In this document: one piece after another, positions 51,001 through 60,389 of the stretch
Layout of the letters: each line of letters starts with the position of its first letter
Numbering within the stretch: position 1 is the first letter of the stretch
DNA from: Mesonia aquimarina
GTDB taxonomy: Bacteria > Bacteroidota > Bacteroidia > Flavobacteriales > Flavobacteriaceae
Direction: 5' to 3'
Length of the DNA: 64,000 bases
Assembly: GCF_003667275.1 (NCBI RefSeq)
Contig: NZ_RCNV01000005.1
Coordinates: forward strand, 140,126 to 204,125
Notes under the pieces: model-generated
Told to the model about the DNA's origin: nothing
Databases searched by the model: none
What the model saw: only the letters and a program-made list of their open reading frames with translations
Program-made: the position numbers and the translations under genes

Positions 51001-52320
51001 ATGATGAAGGTTTTAAAATTTGGCGGAACATCAGTTGGATCTTTTTCTAACATCAAGAAAGTACGAGAAATAATTGATAATGGAGAGCCCAAAATTGTGG
51101 TTTTATCGGCTATGAGTGGCAGTACCAATCAATTGGTTCAACTAAATGAAAGCATTCAATCTAATCAGCAAGCTGAAAGCAAGCAACTTGTAATTGAACT
51201 CGAACAAAAATATTTAAACGTTACCGACCATTTAATTAAAGATAAAACTAGAGTCGAAACAGTTATTCAGTATATTGCTACACTCACAGAACGACTTCAT
51301 TATTTTATTGACAACCAAATCAGTAATTACAATGAAATAGTAGCGCAAGGCGAATTTTTCTCTACTTTTTTAGTCAATCAATATTTACAAGAGCAAGGAA
51401 TTTCTTCGCGTTTAATTTCGGCGTTAGATTTTATGCGAATCGACAAAGAAGGAGAACCTGATTATTTTTATATTCAACAAAATTTGAATCGGATTTTAGA
51501 AGAAAAACCTGAGCAAGAAATTTACATTACCCAAGGTTTTATCTGTTTAAATAACGAAGGAAATATCAGCAATCTTAAACGTGGCGGAAGCGATTATACA
51601 GCCAGTATTATTGGCGCAGCAATTAGAGCGGAAGAAGTTCAAATTTGGACAGATATTGACGGATTTCACAACAACGATCCGCGTGTGGTGGAAAACACGC
51701 AATCTATTGCGCAACTCTCTTTTGATGAAGCTGCGGAATTGGCTTATTTTGGAGCGAAAATTTTACATCCCCAGACCGTAGTTCCGGTACGAAATCTCGA
51801 AATTCCTGTTCGGTTAAAAAATACCAATTTACCCGAAGCTGAAGGAACGCTAATCTCTAATCAGATTATTGGCGAAGGAATTAAAGCTATAGCTGCAAAA
51901 GACGGGATAACGGCTATTAAAATAAAGTCTGAACGCATGCTTTTAGCTCACGGGTTTTTAAAGAAAATTTTTGAAATTTTTGAAAAATACGAAACCGCTA
52001 TAGATATGATAACCACTTCTGAAATTGCGGTTTCCCTGACGATTGATGACAACACTTATTTACGTGAAATCACCACAGAATTACTAAAGTTTGCACAAGT
52101 AGAAATTGAAGAACATAAAAGTATTGTTTGCTTGGTGGGCAACAATATAATTCATCACCAAACAACCCCGCAATTATTTAAAATTTTACAAGACGTAAAT
52201 GTACGAATGATCGCGTATGGAGGCAGCAACAATAACATTTCGTTACTTGTTAACACCACAGATAAGACCACTACACTGCAATTATTAAACAACTATATTT
52301 TTAAACTTAACCTAGTTTAA
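51001..52320 (+). CDS. lysC: aspartate kinase
   Basis: This enzyme phosphorylates aspartate, the first step of lysine, threonine, methionine and diaminopimelate synthesis. The 439-residue product is monofunctional: VLKFGGTSVGSFSNI (residues 4-18) and a GGSDYTASIIGAAIRAEEVQIWTDIDGFHNNDPR catalytic stretch. LSFDEAAELAYFGAKILHPQT and two C-terminal ACT repeats follow (IEIFEKYETAIDMITTSEIAVSLTID, then LQDVNVRMIAYGGSNNNISLLV). The start is ambiguous by one codon (ATGATG). A terminator follows at 52336. Confidence 0.95.
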   Translation: MMKVLKFGGTSVGSFSNIKKVREIIDNGEPKIVVLSAMSGSTNQLVQLNESIQSNQQAESKQLVIELEQKYLNVTDHLIKDKTRVETVIQYIATLTERLHYFIDNQISNYNEIVAQGEFFSTFLVNQYLQEQGISSRLISALDFMRIDKEGEPDYFYIQQNLNRILEEKPEQEIYITQGFICLNNEGNISNLKRGGSDYTASIIGAAIRAEEVQIWTDIDGFHNNDPRVVENTQSIAQLSFDEAAELAYFGAKILHPQTVVPVRNLEIPVRLKNTNLPEAEGTLISNQIIGEGIKAIAAKDGITAIKIKSERMLLAHGFLKKIFEIFEKYETAIDMITTSEIAVSLTIDDNTYLREITTELLKFAQVEIEEHKSIVCLVGNNIIHHQTTPQLFKILQDVNVRMIAYGGSNNNISLLVNTTDKTTTLQLLNNYIFKLNLV

Positions 52321-52335
52321 TTACCCCTGCAGTTA

Positions 52336-52373
52336 AAACCATTCATCTTGCCCCAGATGGATGGTTTTTTTAT
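52336..52373 (+). terminator. lysC terminator
   Basis: AAACCATTCATCT (52336-52348) pairs with AGATGGATGGTTT (52355-52367) with one T-G pair. A T-run follows. Confidence 0.85.
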
Positions 52374-53071
52374 TGTTTTTCAATAATATAATGTTTTACC
52401 GGCTCTTGAATTTTGCGATAAGCTAATCCATATTTTTTAAGGTATTCCTTGTTCGCTTCTACAGAATCATATAAAAATTCCAGATTATAGCGTTTCTCAT
52501 TTTTCCCCTTGTAAACTACATTTCCTTCAAACATTGGTGTGATTTGAGCCAACTTTAAGTTTTCATGAATCATTTTTTTTTCAGTTGAATTAAAAGAGCC
52601 AGCATTTGTATTAGCTTCTGAAAGATAATTGTCTAGTTTTTCTTCGTCTTCAACATAAATTTCATAAAAATCTTCTTGAACGTCTTTGGTACTAATTGTT
52701 AACTGATAATGAGTCAGGACATCCGTTAAAAAATCTCGTCGAGCAGTTATATTCCACTTTCCGTTGAAAATTACTTTTGCTACAACATCATCTTTCATTC
52801 CTTTAAAATCGAAATCTACATGCTCTGCTGGTTTTCCAATCGGTTTAGAGATCATAAAACGTAAACTTGCATTTTCAGCTTTAAATCCATCAGAAGTAGA
52901 ACTATAACTAGTCTTGCCATCAGGCTTATAATCATCATTCTTATAAACTTTATAGGAATAAGAATCTCCGCTATTTTCAAAAATTAGTTTATCATTTTTG
53001 TTTTCTTGACCAAAAACAAAAGACAAAGATAAAATAGCTATTAAAAATAAATGGGTTGTTTTGTAATTCAT
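52370..53071 (-). CDS. exported protein, paralogue A of a tandem pair
   Basis: This is a 233-residue exported protein; the ATG at 53071 gives signal peptide MNYKTTHLFLIAILSLSFVFGQ, whereas the longer frame starts with GTG without reason. It shares its whole architecture with the neighbouring gene: LIFENSGDSYSYKVYKN near the N-terminus, KVIFNGKWNITARRDFLTDVL, VQEDFYEIYVEDEEKLDNY, then NVVYKGKNEKRYNLEFLY and YGLAYRKIQEPVKHYIIEKQ. The family is not recognised by me; the layout (short repeats around a helix-strand core) loosely recalls DUF3738-type proteins. A conserved C-terminus AYRKIQEPV.HYI.EK ends both. Confidence 0.8.
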   Translation of the reverse strand: MNYKTTHLFLIAILSLSFVFGQENKNDKLIFENSGDSYSYKVYKNDDYKPDGKTSYSSTSDGFKAENASLRFMISKPIGKPAEHVDFDFKGMKDDVVAKVIFNGKWNITARRDFLTDVLTHYQLTISTKDVQEDFYEIYVEDEEKLDNYLSEANTNAGSFNSTEKKMIHENLKLAQITPMFEGNVVYKGKNEKRYNLEFLYDSVEANKEYLKKYGLAYRKIQEPVKHYIIEKQ

Positions 53072-53150
53072 AAGTGAATTTTTTAAAAGCACAACAATAG
53101 CAAGAACAAAATAATTTTACAAAAAACTTTAACTTTTTAATCTATAAAAT

Positions 53151-53843
53151 TCAGCTTTTCTCTACAATATAATGCAAAACAGGCTCTTGAATTTTTCGGT
53201 AAGCCAGACCGTATTTTTTGAAAAACTCTTTATTTGAATCAAAATCTCTATAGTAAAAAGTTAAATCATATTTTTGTTGATGGTTACCTTTATAAACCAC
53301 ATTCTCATAAATCTGACTGATTGCTTGTTTTAAGGTTACGTTTGTATGTTTCAACTTAAATCTATCTGATTCAATTGAATGAATGCCCTTATTTTTTGAA
53401 GCAAATTCATTTAATTTTTCTTCATCAGCTACATAGATTTCATAAAAGTCTTCTTGAACTTCTTTTTTATTCAGTTTTAAATTATAATTATTAAGCACAT
53501 CACTTAAAAATTGTTTTTTAGCCGTTGAATTCCAGCTTCCTTTGAAATAAACATCATGCTTAATGCTATCTTCAACATTCTTTAATTCTACTTTAGAATG
53601 TTTATAAGAATCGAAAGTTGATAAACTAACCATCGTTTTTATACTTGATCCTTTTGTTTGAAAACCACCTATATTACTGGAATAAGAATAGGACACAGAA
53701 TCGTTATTTTTCGGTTTTTTATAAACTTCGTAAGAATAAAACCAACCGCTGTTTTCAAAAAGTAATTCAGATTTCTCATCATTACAAGAAGAAAAAGAGA
53801 TTAAAACAATGAAGCTGAATAAAATAAGCGTGCTGTTTTTCAT
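53151..53843 (-). CDS. exported lipoprotein, paralogue B of a tandem pair
   Basis: This is a 230-residue lipoprotein with N-terminus MKNSTLILFSFIVLISFSSC (lipobox FSSC), unlike its neighbour, which has a cleaved signal. The core parallels it: LLFENSGWFYSYEVYKKP, DVYFKGSWNSTAKKQFLSDVLNNY, VQEDFYEIYVADEEKLNEF, NVVYKGNHQQKYDLTFYY and KYGLAYRKIQEPVLHYIVEKS. The two genes are 79 bases apart and on the same strand, a local duplication that has diverged. Transcription order places this lipoprotein first. Confidence 0.8.
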   Translation of the reverse strand: MKNSTLILFSFIVLISFSSCNDEKSELLFENSGWFYSYEVYKKPKNNDSVSYSYSSNIGGFQTKGSSIKTMVSLSTFDSYKHSKVELKNVEDSIKHDVYFKGSWNSTAKKQFLSDVLNNYNLKLNKKEVQEDFYEIYVADEEKLNEFASKNKGIHSIESDRFKLKHTNVTLKQAISQIYENVVYKGNHQQKYDLTFYYRDFDSNKEFFKKYGLAYRKIQEPVLHYIVEKS

Positions 53844-53920
53844 AAGAATTTATTTTCGAAAAATGCGAAAATAATATTTTCAACAAGCTGAATGTATAAA
53901 ACCAAAGCAATTTTAGGCTT

Positions 53921-54115
53921 TCACTTATTATTTCTCTTTAGAATTCTGAAACTAACAAATATTGAAAAGGACAATATAATAGTAAATCCCAACAAGGCAA
54001 AAATAAACCGCCATAAAGCAGTATTGTCATACGACAAAAAAGTACGAATTAACACAAAAGTAGTGAACGTATTAATTAAAAAAAGCGGTAGAAATAAGCC
54101 TAAGTTTTTCTTCAT
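53921..54115 (-). CDS. small two-helix membrane protein
   Basis: This is a 64-residue protein with two hydrophobic segments (about residues 5-27 and 34-57) and a basic C-terminus (RILKRNNK). It starts 8 bases after the stop of the alpha/beta hydrolase gene on the same strand, which suggests co-transcription. An opposite-strand frame over 53892-54200 overlaps it and is less credible. The family is not recognised. Confidence 0.55.
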   Translation of the reverse strand: MKKNLGLFLPLFLINTFTTFVLIRTFLSYDNTALWRFIFALLGFTIILSFSIFVSFRILKRNNK

Positions 54116-54123
54116 ATTTAAAA

Positions 54124-54894
54124 TTACAATATTCCTTTTAAAGCCTGAAAAAACACCTCTTTATTTTCCAACCAACTCATATGTCCGTTTGGGAAAGTGA
54201 TTAATTCTGAATCTGTTTTCTTAGCAAGAGTTGAAACACTTTCAAAAGGAACTACCGGATCGTGTTTTCCGGCTAACAATATTTTTTTACCGGAAAAATG
54301 TTGAAGAATTTCTGTTCTGTCTTTTCGGTTTTTTAAACCCTCTATGGAAGCAATAATATTTTCAGTCGGAATTTCTTTGGCTTCAGCTACCATTTTTTTT
54401 ATTTCTTCTGGGAAAGTTTCTTTGGTTTCTTCGGCAAATAAATTTTTGATCGCCATACTCACAAAAGCTTCTTTATTTTGTTTGATTAATCGTTTGGCAC
54501 GATCTCTATTTTTCTTTCGTTCTTCGTTATCGGCTTCTGCAGTAGAATTTAGAAGCAGTAATTTTTCAATTTTTTCCGGAAAATTTTCCGCGAAAGCTAA
54601 GGCAACATAACCACCCATTGAATGTCCTAAAAAAGCAGCTTTTTCAATAGTTAATTCTTGCAACACTAAATTAACCGCTTCTGCCATTTGTTCCATAGAA
54701 TGAATGTAACCAACCTTTTCGGTTTTTCCATGACCAAATAAATCGATAGTTATCAATTGATATTTATCAGAAAACTCTTCCACAAGCTCATTCCACATCG
54801 TGCTGTTTTCCAAAAAACCGTGTAATAAAACTACTGGTTTTCCAGCTCCTGAAACTTCAAAGTAAACTTCGTTTTGTTTGTATAAAATAGTCAT
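54124..54894 (-). CDS. alpha/beta-fold hydrolase
   Basis: This is a 256-residue hydrolase. It shows VVLLHGFLENSTMW (oxyanion-hole region) and the nucleophile elbow GHSMGGYVAL (residues 92-101). DLFGHGKTEKVG and a late acid/histidine region AGKHDPVVPFESV and FPNGHMSWLENKE complete the catalytic set. There is no signal peptide, so it is cytoplasmic. The substrate is not evident. Next upstream, on the same strand, is the Nramp-family gene, 39 bases away. Confidence 0.88.
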   Translation of the reverse strand: MTILYKQNEVYFEVSGAGKPVVLLHGFLENSTMWNELVEEFSDKYQLITIDLFGHGKTEKVGYIHSMEQMAEAVNLVLQELTIEKAAFLGHSMGGYVALAFAENFPEKIEKLLLLNSTAEADNEERKKNRDRAKRLIKQNKEAFVSMAIKNLFAEETKETFPEEIKKMVAEAKEIPTENIIASIEGLKNRKDRTEILQHFSGKKILLAGKHDPVVPFESVSTLAKKTDSELITFPNGHMSWLENKEVFFQALKGIL

Positions 54895-54933
54895 GAAATG
54901 TTAGTAAAATAAAGTTGAATAATTTGCCTTGCC

Positions 54934-56142
54934 TTAAAAATAACCTAAAGCCGAAAGAATACTTTTTAGCCCTAAACCGATGGAAATTAAAATCACAATT
55001 CCGCTAATTAAATTCAGCCATCTATTATTTACGTTGTTTTTCAACAGGTTTTTATCATTAACAATCCACACTAAAAAAAGTGCGATAATTGGCAATAATA
55101 AACCATTGGCGACTTGAGAAAATAAAATAATAGAAGTTGGTTTATAGCCTAAAGACGAAAAAAGAACACCTAACAATAAAATCGGAATCCAAACCAGACG
55201 TAATTTTTTACTTTTTAAATCTGCTTTCCAACCTAAAATTTCAGCAGTTGCATAAGAAGCAGCTAATGGCGCTGTAATTGCTGAAGAAATTCCGGCGGCT
55301 AAAAACCCGAAAGCTATAAAATACGACGACCAATTTCCTAAAAGAGGTTCAAGCTGTAAAGACAGATCATTAATATCGGTTATATTTTTTGCGTTTCCTT
55401 CAAATGCAATTGCCGAAACCACCAAAATTGCCATCGTAATTATTCCGCCTAAAACAATGGAAAGAATCGTATCTAAACGCGCAACCGCAAGTGATTTTCT
55501 GTCTTGCCATTTTTCTTTTGCAGTTGAAGCGTGTAAGAATAAGTTATAGGGGACAACGGTTGTACCGATAATTCCGACAACCAACAACGTGGTATCTTCA
55601 GTTAATGTTGGAATAAATAAACCTTTCAATACTTGTTGAAAATCAGGTTTTAATAATATTGCAGTAATTAAAAAAACGATTCCCATCATACTGACTAAGA
55701 CAAGAATCGCTTTTTCAATTACTTTATATTTTCCGCTAAACAATAATAGGAATGCTGCGCCGGCAACAATTAAAACCAGGGGATTTATAGTTGAAGAAGA
55801 AAAATCAGGAAAACCTAACACTGCTCCCGTAATATTTCCAGCTTCGTAAGCCGCATTTCCAATTACAATAGCAGAGATTACTAAAAGAATAACAGGAATT
55901 CTCCAAAAGGAATGCTGCGTTTTTTTCCGAAGCGCGTCACCGACCCCCATTTTGGCAACTACGCCTAACCTAACCGACATTTCTTGTAAAAAGATAGTCG
56001 CGATAATCGAAAATAAAACCGCCCAAAGTAGCGTATAACCAGCAGCGGCTCCCGTAATGGAAGCCGTTGTTACTGTTCCCGGACCGATAAAAGCTGCTGC
56101 TACTAAAATTCCCGGTCCTAATTCTTTTAGTTTTCTGAGCAT
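54934..56142 (-). CDS. atypical Nramp-family transporter
   Basis: This is a 402-residue membrane protein with about eleven helices that aligns with the Nramp fold. Two diagnostic metal-binding motifs are changed. Helix 1 has GPGT at 20-23 in place of DPGN, and helix 6 has VPYN at 197-200 in place of MPHN (then LFLHAS). The usual Asp, Asn and Met ligands of Mn/Fe transport are therefore absent. It could be a Mg-type (NRMT-like) or otherwise divergent transporter, or bind metal differently. It starts 1 base after the aminopeptidase gene stop on the same strand. Confidence 0.88.
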   Translation of the reverse strand: MLRKLKELGPGILVAAAFIGPGTVTTASITGAAAGYTLLWAVLFSIIATIFLQEMSVRLGVVAKMGVGDALRKKTQHSFWRIPVILLVISAIVIGNAAYEAGNITGAVLGFPDFSSSTINPLVLIVAGAAFLLLFSGKYKVIEKAILVLVSMMGIVFLITAILLKPDFQQVLKGLFIPTLTEDTTLLVVGIIGTTVVPYNLFLHASTAKEKWQDRKSLAVARLDTILSIVLGGIITMAILVVSAIAFEGNAKNITDINDLSLQLEPLLGNWSSYFIAFGFLAAGISSAITAPLAASYATAEILGWKADLKSKKLRLVWIPILLLGVLFSSLGYKPTSIILFSQVANGLLLPIIALFLVWIVNDKNLLKNNVNNRWLNLISGIVILISIGLGLKSILSALGYF

Positions 56143-56143
56143 G

Positions 56144-57436
56144 TTAGCTGTTCATCAGATCCTCAATTTCGTCAGCTTCAATAGGGATATTGCGCATTAA
56201 ATTAAATGGCTCTCCTTTTTCCTGAATAACCACATCGTCTTCTAAGCGAATACCAAAACCTTCATCAGGAAGATAAACACCCGGTTCTACCGTAAAAACC
56301 ATATTGGCTTCCATTGGCTCGTGTAGTAATCCATAATCGTGCGTATCTAAACCAATATTGTGCGAAGTTCCGTGCATAAAATATTTTTTATATGCAGGCC
56401 AATCCGGATTTTCGTTTTTCACATCAGCTTTATCTAAAATTCCTAATTCTATAAACGCGGCGGTTGCCATTTTACCAACTTCTTTATGATATTCGGCCCA
56501 ATCAGTTCCCGGCACTAACATTTTAGTAGCCTCATTTTTTATTTGATTGATTTTATTATATACCTCTTTTTGACGCTTGGTAAACTTTCCGCCAACTGGA
56601 ATTGTTCTAGACATATCGCTTGCATAATTTGCGTATTCTGCTCCAACATCTAACAAGATTAACTCACCTTCTTTACACTGCATTTTGTTTTCAATATAAT
56701 GCAATACATTGGCGTTTTGACCGGAAGCAACAATTGGTGTATATGAAAATCCACGAGAACGATTTCTTAAGAATTCGTGCATAAATTCTGCTTCAATTTC
56801 ATATTCCCAAACGCCTGGCCTTACAAAATCGAGCACTCTTCGGAATCCTTTTTCAGTAATATTACAAGCTTGCTGCATTACCTCCAATTCAATTGGATCT
56901 TTTACCGAACGTAAACGTTGCAAAATAGGATTGCTTTTTGCAACCGAATGAGCAGGATAGCTTTCTTTTAACCATTTATTGAATCTAGCTTCTCGAGTTT
57001 CGGTTTCTACATTTGCTCGGTAATGTTCGTTGGTGTTAATGTAAACCGTTTCACTTTGTGCCATCAGTTCGTGAAAAATCTTATGAAAATCTTTCAGCCA
57101 ATAAACGGTTTTTATCCCTGCAGTTTCAAATGCTTTTTCTTTCGTCAATTTCTCCCCTTCCCAAACGGCAATATGCTCGTTTGTTTCAGTTAAAAATAAA
57201 ATTTCACGATGCTCTTTTTTGGGCGCATCAGGAAATAACACCAAGATACTTTCTTCTTGATCTACACCGCTTAAATAATAAATATTTCGATCTTGCTGAA
57301 AAGGAATTGTACTGTCCGCTCCAATTGGATAAACATCATTAGAGTTAAAAACTGCTAAGCTATTGGGGCGCATTTGCGCCATAAAATCTTTTCTGTTTTT
57401 AATAAACAAACTGGAATCTATAGGTGTATATCTCAT
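56144..57436 (-). CDS. aminopeptidase P family (Xaa-Pro) metallopeptidase
   Basis: This enzyme removes an N-terminal residue before proline. The 430-residue product has an N-terminal domain (residues 1-170, SLAVFNSNDVYPIGADSTIPFQQDRNIYYLSGVD) and a pita-bread catalytic domain. The ligands are visible: the two aspartates in LLDVGAEYANYASDMSRT, the histidine in MHGTSHNIGLDTHD, and the glutamates in VEPGVYLPDEGFGIRLEDDV. It is cytoplasmic with no signal peptide. A TACTTTTG promoter box lies 23 bases upstream. Confidence 0.95.
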   Translation of the reverse strand: MRYTPIDSSLFIKNRKDFMAQMRPNSLAVFNSNDVYPIGADSTIPFQQDRNIYYLSGVDQEESILVLFPDAPKKEHREILFLTETNEHIAVWEGEKLTKEKAFETAGIKTVYWLKDFHKIFHELMAQSETVYINTNEHYRANVETETREARFNKWLKESYPAHSVAKSNPILQRLRSVKDPIELEVMQQACNITEKGFRRVLDFVRPGVWEYEIEAEFMHEFLRNRSRGFSYTPIVASGQNANVLHYIENKMQCKEGELILLDVGAEYANYASDMSRTIPVGGKFTKRQKEVYNKINQIKNEATKMLVPGTDWAEYHKEVGKMATAAFIELGILDKADVKNENPDWPAYKKYFMHGTSHNIGLDTHDYGLLHEPMEANMVFTVEPGVYLPDEGFGIRLEDDVVIQEKGEPFNLMRNIPIEADEIEDLMNS

Positions 57437-57459
57437 ACGTATTGTTTTTTGAAATTTTT

Positions 57460-57467
57460 CAAAAGTA
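57460..57467 (-). promoter_or_regulatory. aminopeptidase P gene promoter -7 box
   Basis: TACTTTTG on the minus strand fits TAnnTTTG, 23 bases before the ATG at 57436. The -33 element is weak. Confidence 0.45.
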
Positions 57468-57574
57468 AGAATTTGCTACTGAACCGCTTGTTTATCTATC
57501 TATAAATCTTTTATAAATCAGCCTAAAGCGCTTCCTTAAACTTATTCTAAATAATTCCTAAACAATGCGTAAAG

Positions 57575-57606
57575 TTTGTTATTAACTAACGGGAAGTGTA
57601 TTTTTG
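57575..57606 (+). promoter_or_regulatory. sdhCAB promoter
   Basis: TTTG (57575-57578), 20 bases, then TATTTTTG (57599-57606), a full match to TTTG-N17-23-TAnnTTTG. It ends 30 bases before the sdhC ATG at 57637, so the TTG-started longer frame from 57604 cannot be real. Confidence 0.7.
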
Positions 57607-57636
57607 CTTAAAATTTTTTTTAAAATAAAAAAACCA

Positions 57637-58299
57637 ATGGGTGGATTAATACAATCTTCAACAGCAAGGAAATTTGCCATGGCTATTTCGGGGCTTTTTC
57701 TTATTCTTTTTTTAGCGCAGCATTTAACCATCAATTTAACTTCGGTTATCAGTGCAGATTTGTTTAACGAGTTATCGCATTTTATGGGAACCAACTTTTT
57801 AGTTCAGGCGCTGTTGCAGCCTGTTTTAATTTTTGGGGTGGTTTTTCATTTTGTGATGGGTTTTATTCTAGAAATCCGTAATAGAAATGCAAGAGACGTT
57901 GGCTATGTAAAATTTAAAGGAAGTGCCAATTCAAGCTGGATGTCCAGAAATATGATTTATTCAGGATTAGTGATTTTAGCTTTCTTAGCGCTTCACTTTT
58001 ATGATTTTTGGGTACCAGAATTAGTTCACAAGTATGTGCAATCACATCCAGAAGATCCTACACGTTATTATGCAGAAACTGTAGCAAAATTCGAAAGTCC
58101 GATCCGTACTTTATTATACGTGATTTCATTCATTTTCTTAATGCTTCATTTACTGCACGGTTTCGCATCCTCTTTTCAATCCATTGGATTTAATAATAAA
58201 TATTCAAAAGGCTTACAAGGTTTTACCAAAGCCTACGCTGTAATTGTACCGCTAGGATTTATTTTTATAGCCATTTTTCACTATATTAATTCCTTATAA
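57637..58299 (+). CDS. sdhC: succinate dehydrogenase cytochrome b subunit
   Basis: This is the membrane anchor of succinate:menaquinone reductase, the single-subunit cytochrome b type of Bacteroidota. The product of about 220 residues (ATG at 57637, MGGLIQSSTARKF) has five membrane helices, starting at about residues 10-30, 60-85, 107-127 and 150-175, and one near the end. Histidines that could bind heme occur in the helices (AQHL, FHFVMG, ALHFYDF, LLHLLHGF, IFHYI). It is first in the sdhCAB operon, 12 bases before sdhA. Confidence 0.95.
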   Translation: MGGLIQSSTARKFAMAISGLFLILFLAQHLTINLTSVISADLFNELSHFMGTNFLVQALLQPVLIFGVVFHFVMGFILEIRNRNARDVGYVKFKGSANSSWMSRNMIYSGLVILAFLALHFYDFWVPELVHKYVQSHPEDPTRYYAETVAKFESPIRTLLYVISFIFLMLHLLHGFASSFQSIGFNNKYSKGLQGFTKAYAVIVPLGFIFIAIFHYINSL

Positions 58300-58311
58300 C
58301 ACGTAAGATTT

Positions 58312-60315
58312 ATGTCAGTTTTAGATTCAAAAATACCAAAAGGACCACTTGATGAAAAGTGGAAAAATCATAAAAACAATATTAACCTAGTTAATCCGGC
58401 AAACAAGCGTAATATAGATGTTATTGTAGTGGGAACAGGATTAGCTGGTGGAAGTGCTGCTGCAACTTTAGCCGAATTAGGTTACAATGTAAAAACATTT
58501 TGCTACCAAGATTCCCCTAGACGTGCACACTCTATCGCTGCACAAGGAGGTATTAATGCCGCAAAAAATTATCAAGGAGATGGTGATTCTAATTACCGTC
58601 TTTTTTATGATACTGTAAAAGGAGGCGATTATCGCTCGCGTGAAGCTAACGTATACCGTTTAGCAGAAGTTTCAGGAAATATTATTGACCAATGTGTTGC
58701 ACAAGGGGTGCCTTTTGCACGTGAATATGGCGGACTGCTAGACAACCGTTCTTTTGGTGGAGTTCTTGTTTCTAGAACATTCTACGCTAAAGGACAAACC
58801 GGGCAGCAATTATTGCTTGGCGCTTATTCTGCGATGAACCGTCAGATTAATCGTGGAAAAATTCAAGCATTCAACCGTCACGAAATGATGGATCTTGTTT
58901 TAGTTGATGGAAAAGCAAGAGGAATTATTGCCCGCGATATGATTACAGGAGAAATTCAACGTCACGCAGCTCACGCAGTAGTCTTAGCTTCTGGAGGCTA
59001 CGGAAACGTATTTTTCTTATCAACAAACGCGATGGGAAGTAATGTGATGGCGGCTTGGCGAGCTCACCGAAGAGGTGCTTATTTTGCCAATCCTTGTTAC
59101 ACGCAAATTCACCCAACTTGTATTCCTGTATCAGGAGATCATCAATCTAAATTAACATTGATGTCTGAGTCACTTCGTAACGATGGTAGAATTTGGGTTC
59201 CTAAGAAAAAAGAAGATGCTGAAGCTATTGCTGCAGGCAAGAAAAAGCCGACAGATCTTTCTGAAGAAGAACGCGATTACTATTTAGAAAGAAGGTATCC
59301 TGCTTTCGGTAACTTAGTTCCTCGTGATGTTGCTTCCAGAGCAGCAAAAGAACGTTGTGATGCCGGATTTGGAGTAAACAAAACCGGAGAAGCAGTTTTC
59401 TTAGATTTCGCCAGTGCAATTAAACGTTACGGAAAAGAAAAAGCATTTACTTCGGGACATAAAAATCCGACAGAAGCAGAAATTATAAAACTTGGAAAAG
59501 AAGCTGTAGAGGCAAAATACGGAAACCTTTTCCAGATGTATGAAAAAATTACCGATCAAAACCCTTACGAAACACCAATGATGATTTATCCTGCGGTTCA
59601 CTATACTATGGGCGGACTTTGGGTAGATTATAATTTACAAACTACTATTCCTGGTTGTTACGCTGCCGGAGAGGCTAACTTCTCTGATCACGGTGCAAAC
59701 AGATTAGGTGCTTCTGCATTAATGCAAGGACTTGCCGATGGATATTTTGTATTGCCTTACACTATTGGTGATTATTTATCTAATGATATTAGAACAGGAG
59801 AAATTTCAGCAGACACACCTGAATTTGATCAAGCGGAAAAAGATGTAAAAGATAAAATAGATCGTCTAATGAATGCCGGCGGACAACATTCTGTAGATTA
59901 TTACCACAAAAAATTAGGTAAAATTATGTGGAATAAGTGTGGAATGGCTAGAAACGCAAAAGGTTTAGAAGAAGCCTTAGACGAAATAAAAAGTTTACGA
60001 GAAGATTTCTGGAAAAACGTAAAAGTAACCGGTACAGCAAATACCAAAAATGCTGAATTAGAAAAAGCTGGTCGTGTAGCAGACTTCTTAGAATTAGGCG
60101 AGTTATTTGCTAAAGATGCACTTCATAGAAATGAATCTTGCGGAGGTCACTTTAGAGAAGAATATCAAACAGAAGAAGGTGAAGCATTACGTGACGATGA
60201 AAATTACAAATATGTAGCCGCTTGGGAATATGCAGGAAACCCTAGAGACGCAAAGCTTCATAAAGAAGACTTGATATTTGATAATATTGAATTAAAAACA
60301 AGAAGTTATAAATAG
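58312..60315 (+). CDS. sdhA: succinate dehydrogenase flavoprotein subunit
   Basis: This is the catalytic subunit that oxidises succinate to fumarate (TCA cycle, respiratory complex II). The 667-residue product has the FAD-binding motif [19 protein letters not shown] (residues 41-59) and [15 protein letters not shown] with H73 as the likely covalent FAD attachment site. [44 protein letters not shown] follows. Length matches Bacteroidota SdhA/FrdA-type enzymes. Confidence 0.97.
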   Translation: MSVLDSKIPKGPLDEKWKNHKNNINLVNPANKRNIDVIVVGTGLAGGSAAATLAELGYNVKTFCYQDSPRRAHSIAAQGGINAAKNYQGDGDSNYRLFYDTVKGGDYRSREANVYRLAEVSGNIIDQCVAQGVPFAREYGGLLDNRSFGGVLVSRTFYAKGQTGQQLLLGAYSAMNRQINRGKIQAFNRHEMMDLVLVDGKARGIIARDMITGEIQRHAAHAVVLASGGYGNVFFLSTNAMGSNVMAAWRAHRRGAYFANPCYTQIHPTCIPVSGDHQSKLTLMSESLRNDGRIWVPKKKEDAEAIAAGKKKPTDLSEEERDYYLERRYPAFGNLVPRDVASRAAKERCDAGFGVNKTGEAVFLDFASAIKRYGKEKAFTSGHKNPTEAEIIKLGKEAVEAKYGNLFQMYEKITDQNPYETPMMIYPAVHYTMGGLWVDYNLQTTIPGCYAAGEANFSDHGANRLGASALMQGLADGYFVLPYTIGDYLSNDIRTGEISADTPEFDQAEKDVKDKIDRLMNAGGQHSVDYYHKKLGKIMWNKCGMARNAKGLEEALDEIKSLREDFWKNVKVTGTANTKNAELEKAGRVADFLELGELFAKDALHRNESCGGHFREEYQTEEGEALRDDENYKYVAAWEYAGNPRDAKLHKEDLIFDNIELKTRSYK

Positions 60316-60389
60316 ATGTCAGTATTGAGCAACGAGAATTTAGCTACAAGCAACTCAGCACTCAATACTCAATACTAAAATCTAAACAG
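60316..60389. repeat. microrepeat spacer between sdhA and sdhB
   Basis: The 74-base gap carries short direct repeats of a CTCAATACT-type unit (about 60360-60378, with ACTCAGCACTCAATAC before it). There is no reading frame and no promoter box. Similar letter-like repeats occur between other genes of this group; I recall this only vaguely. Confidence 0.4.

Noticed and set aside
53892..54200. 102-codon frame on the plus strand
   Set aside because: It runs antisense through the small membrane-protein gene and the end of the hydrolase gene, both of which have better gene context. The product has no domain.
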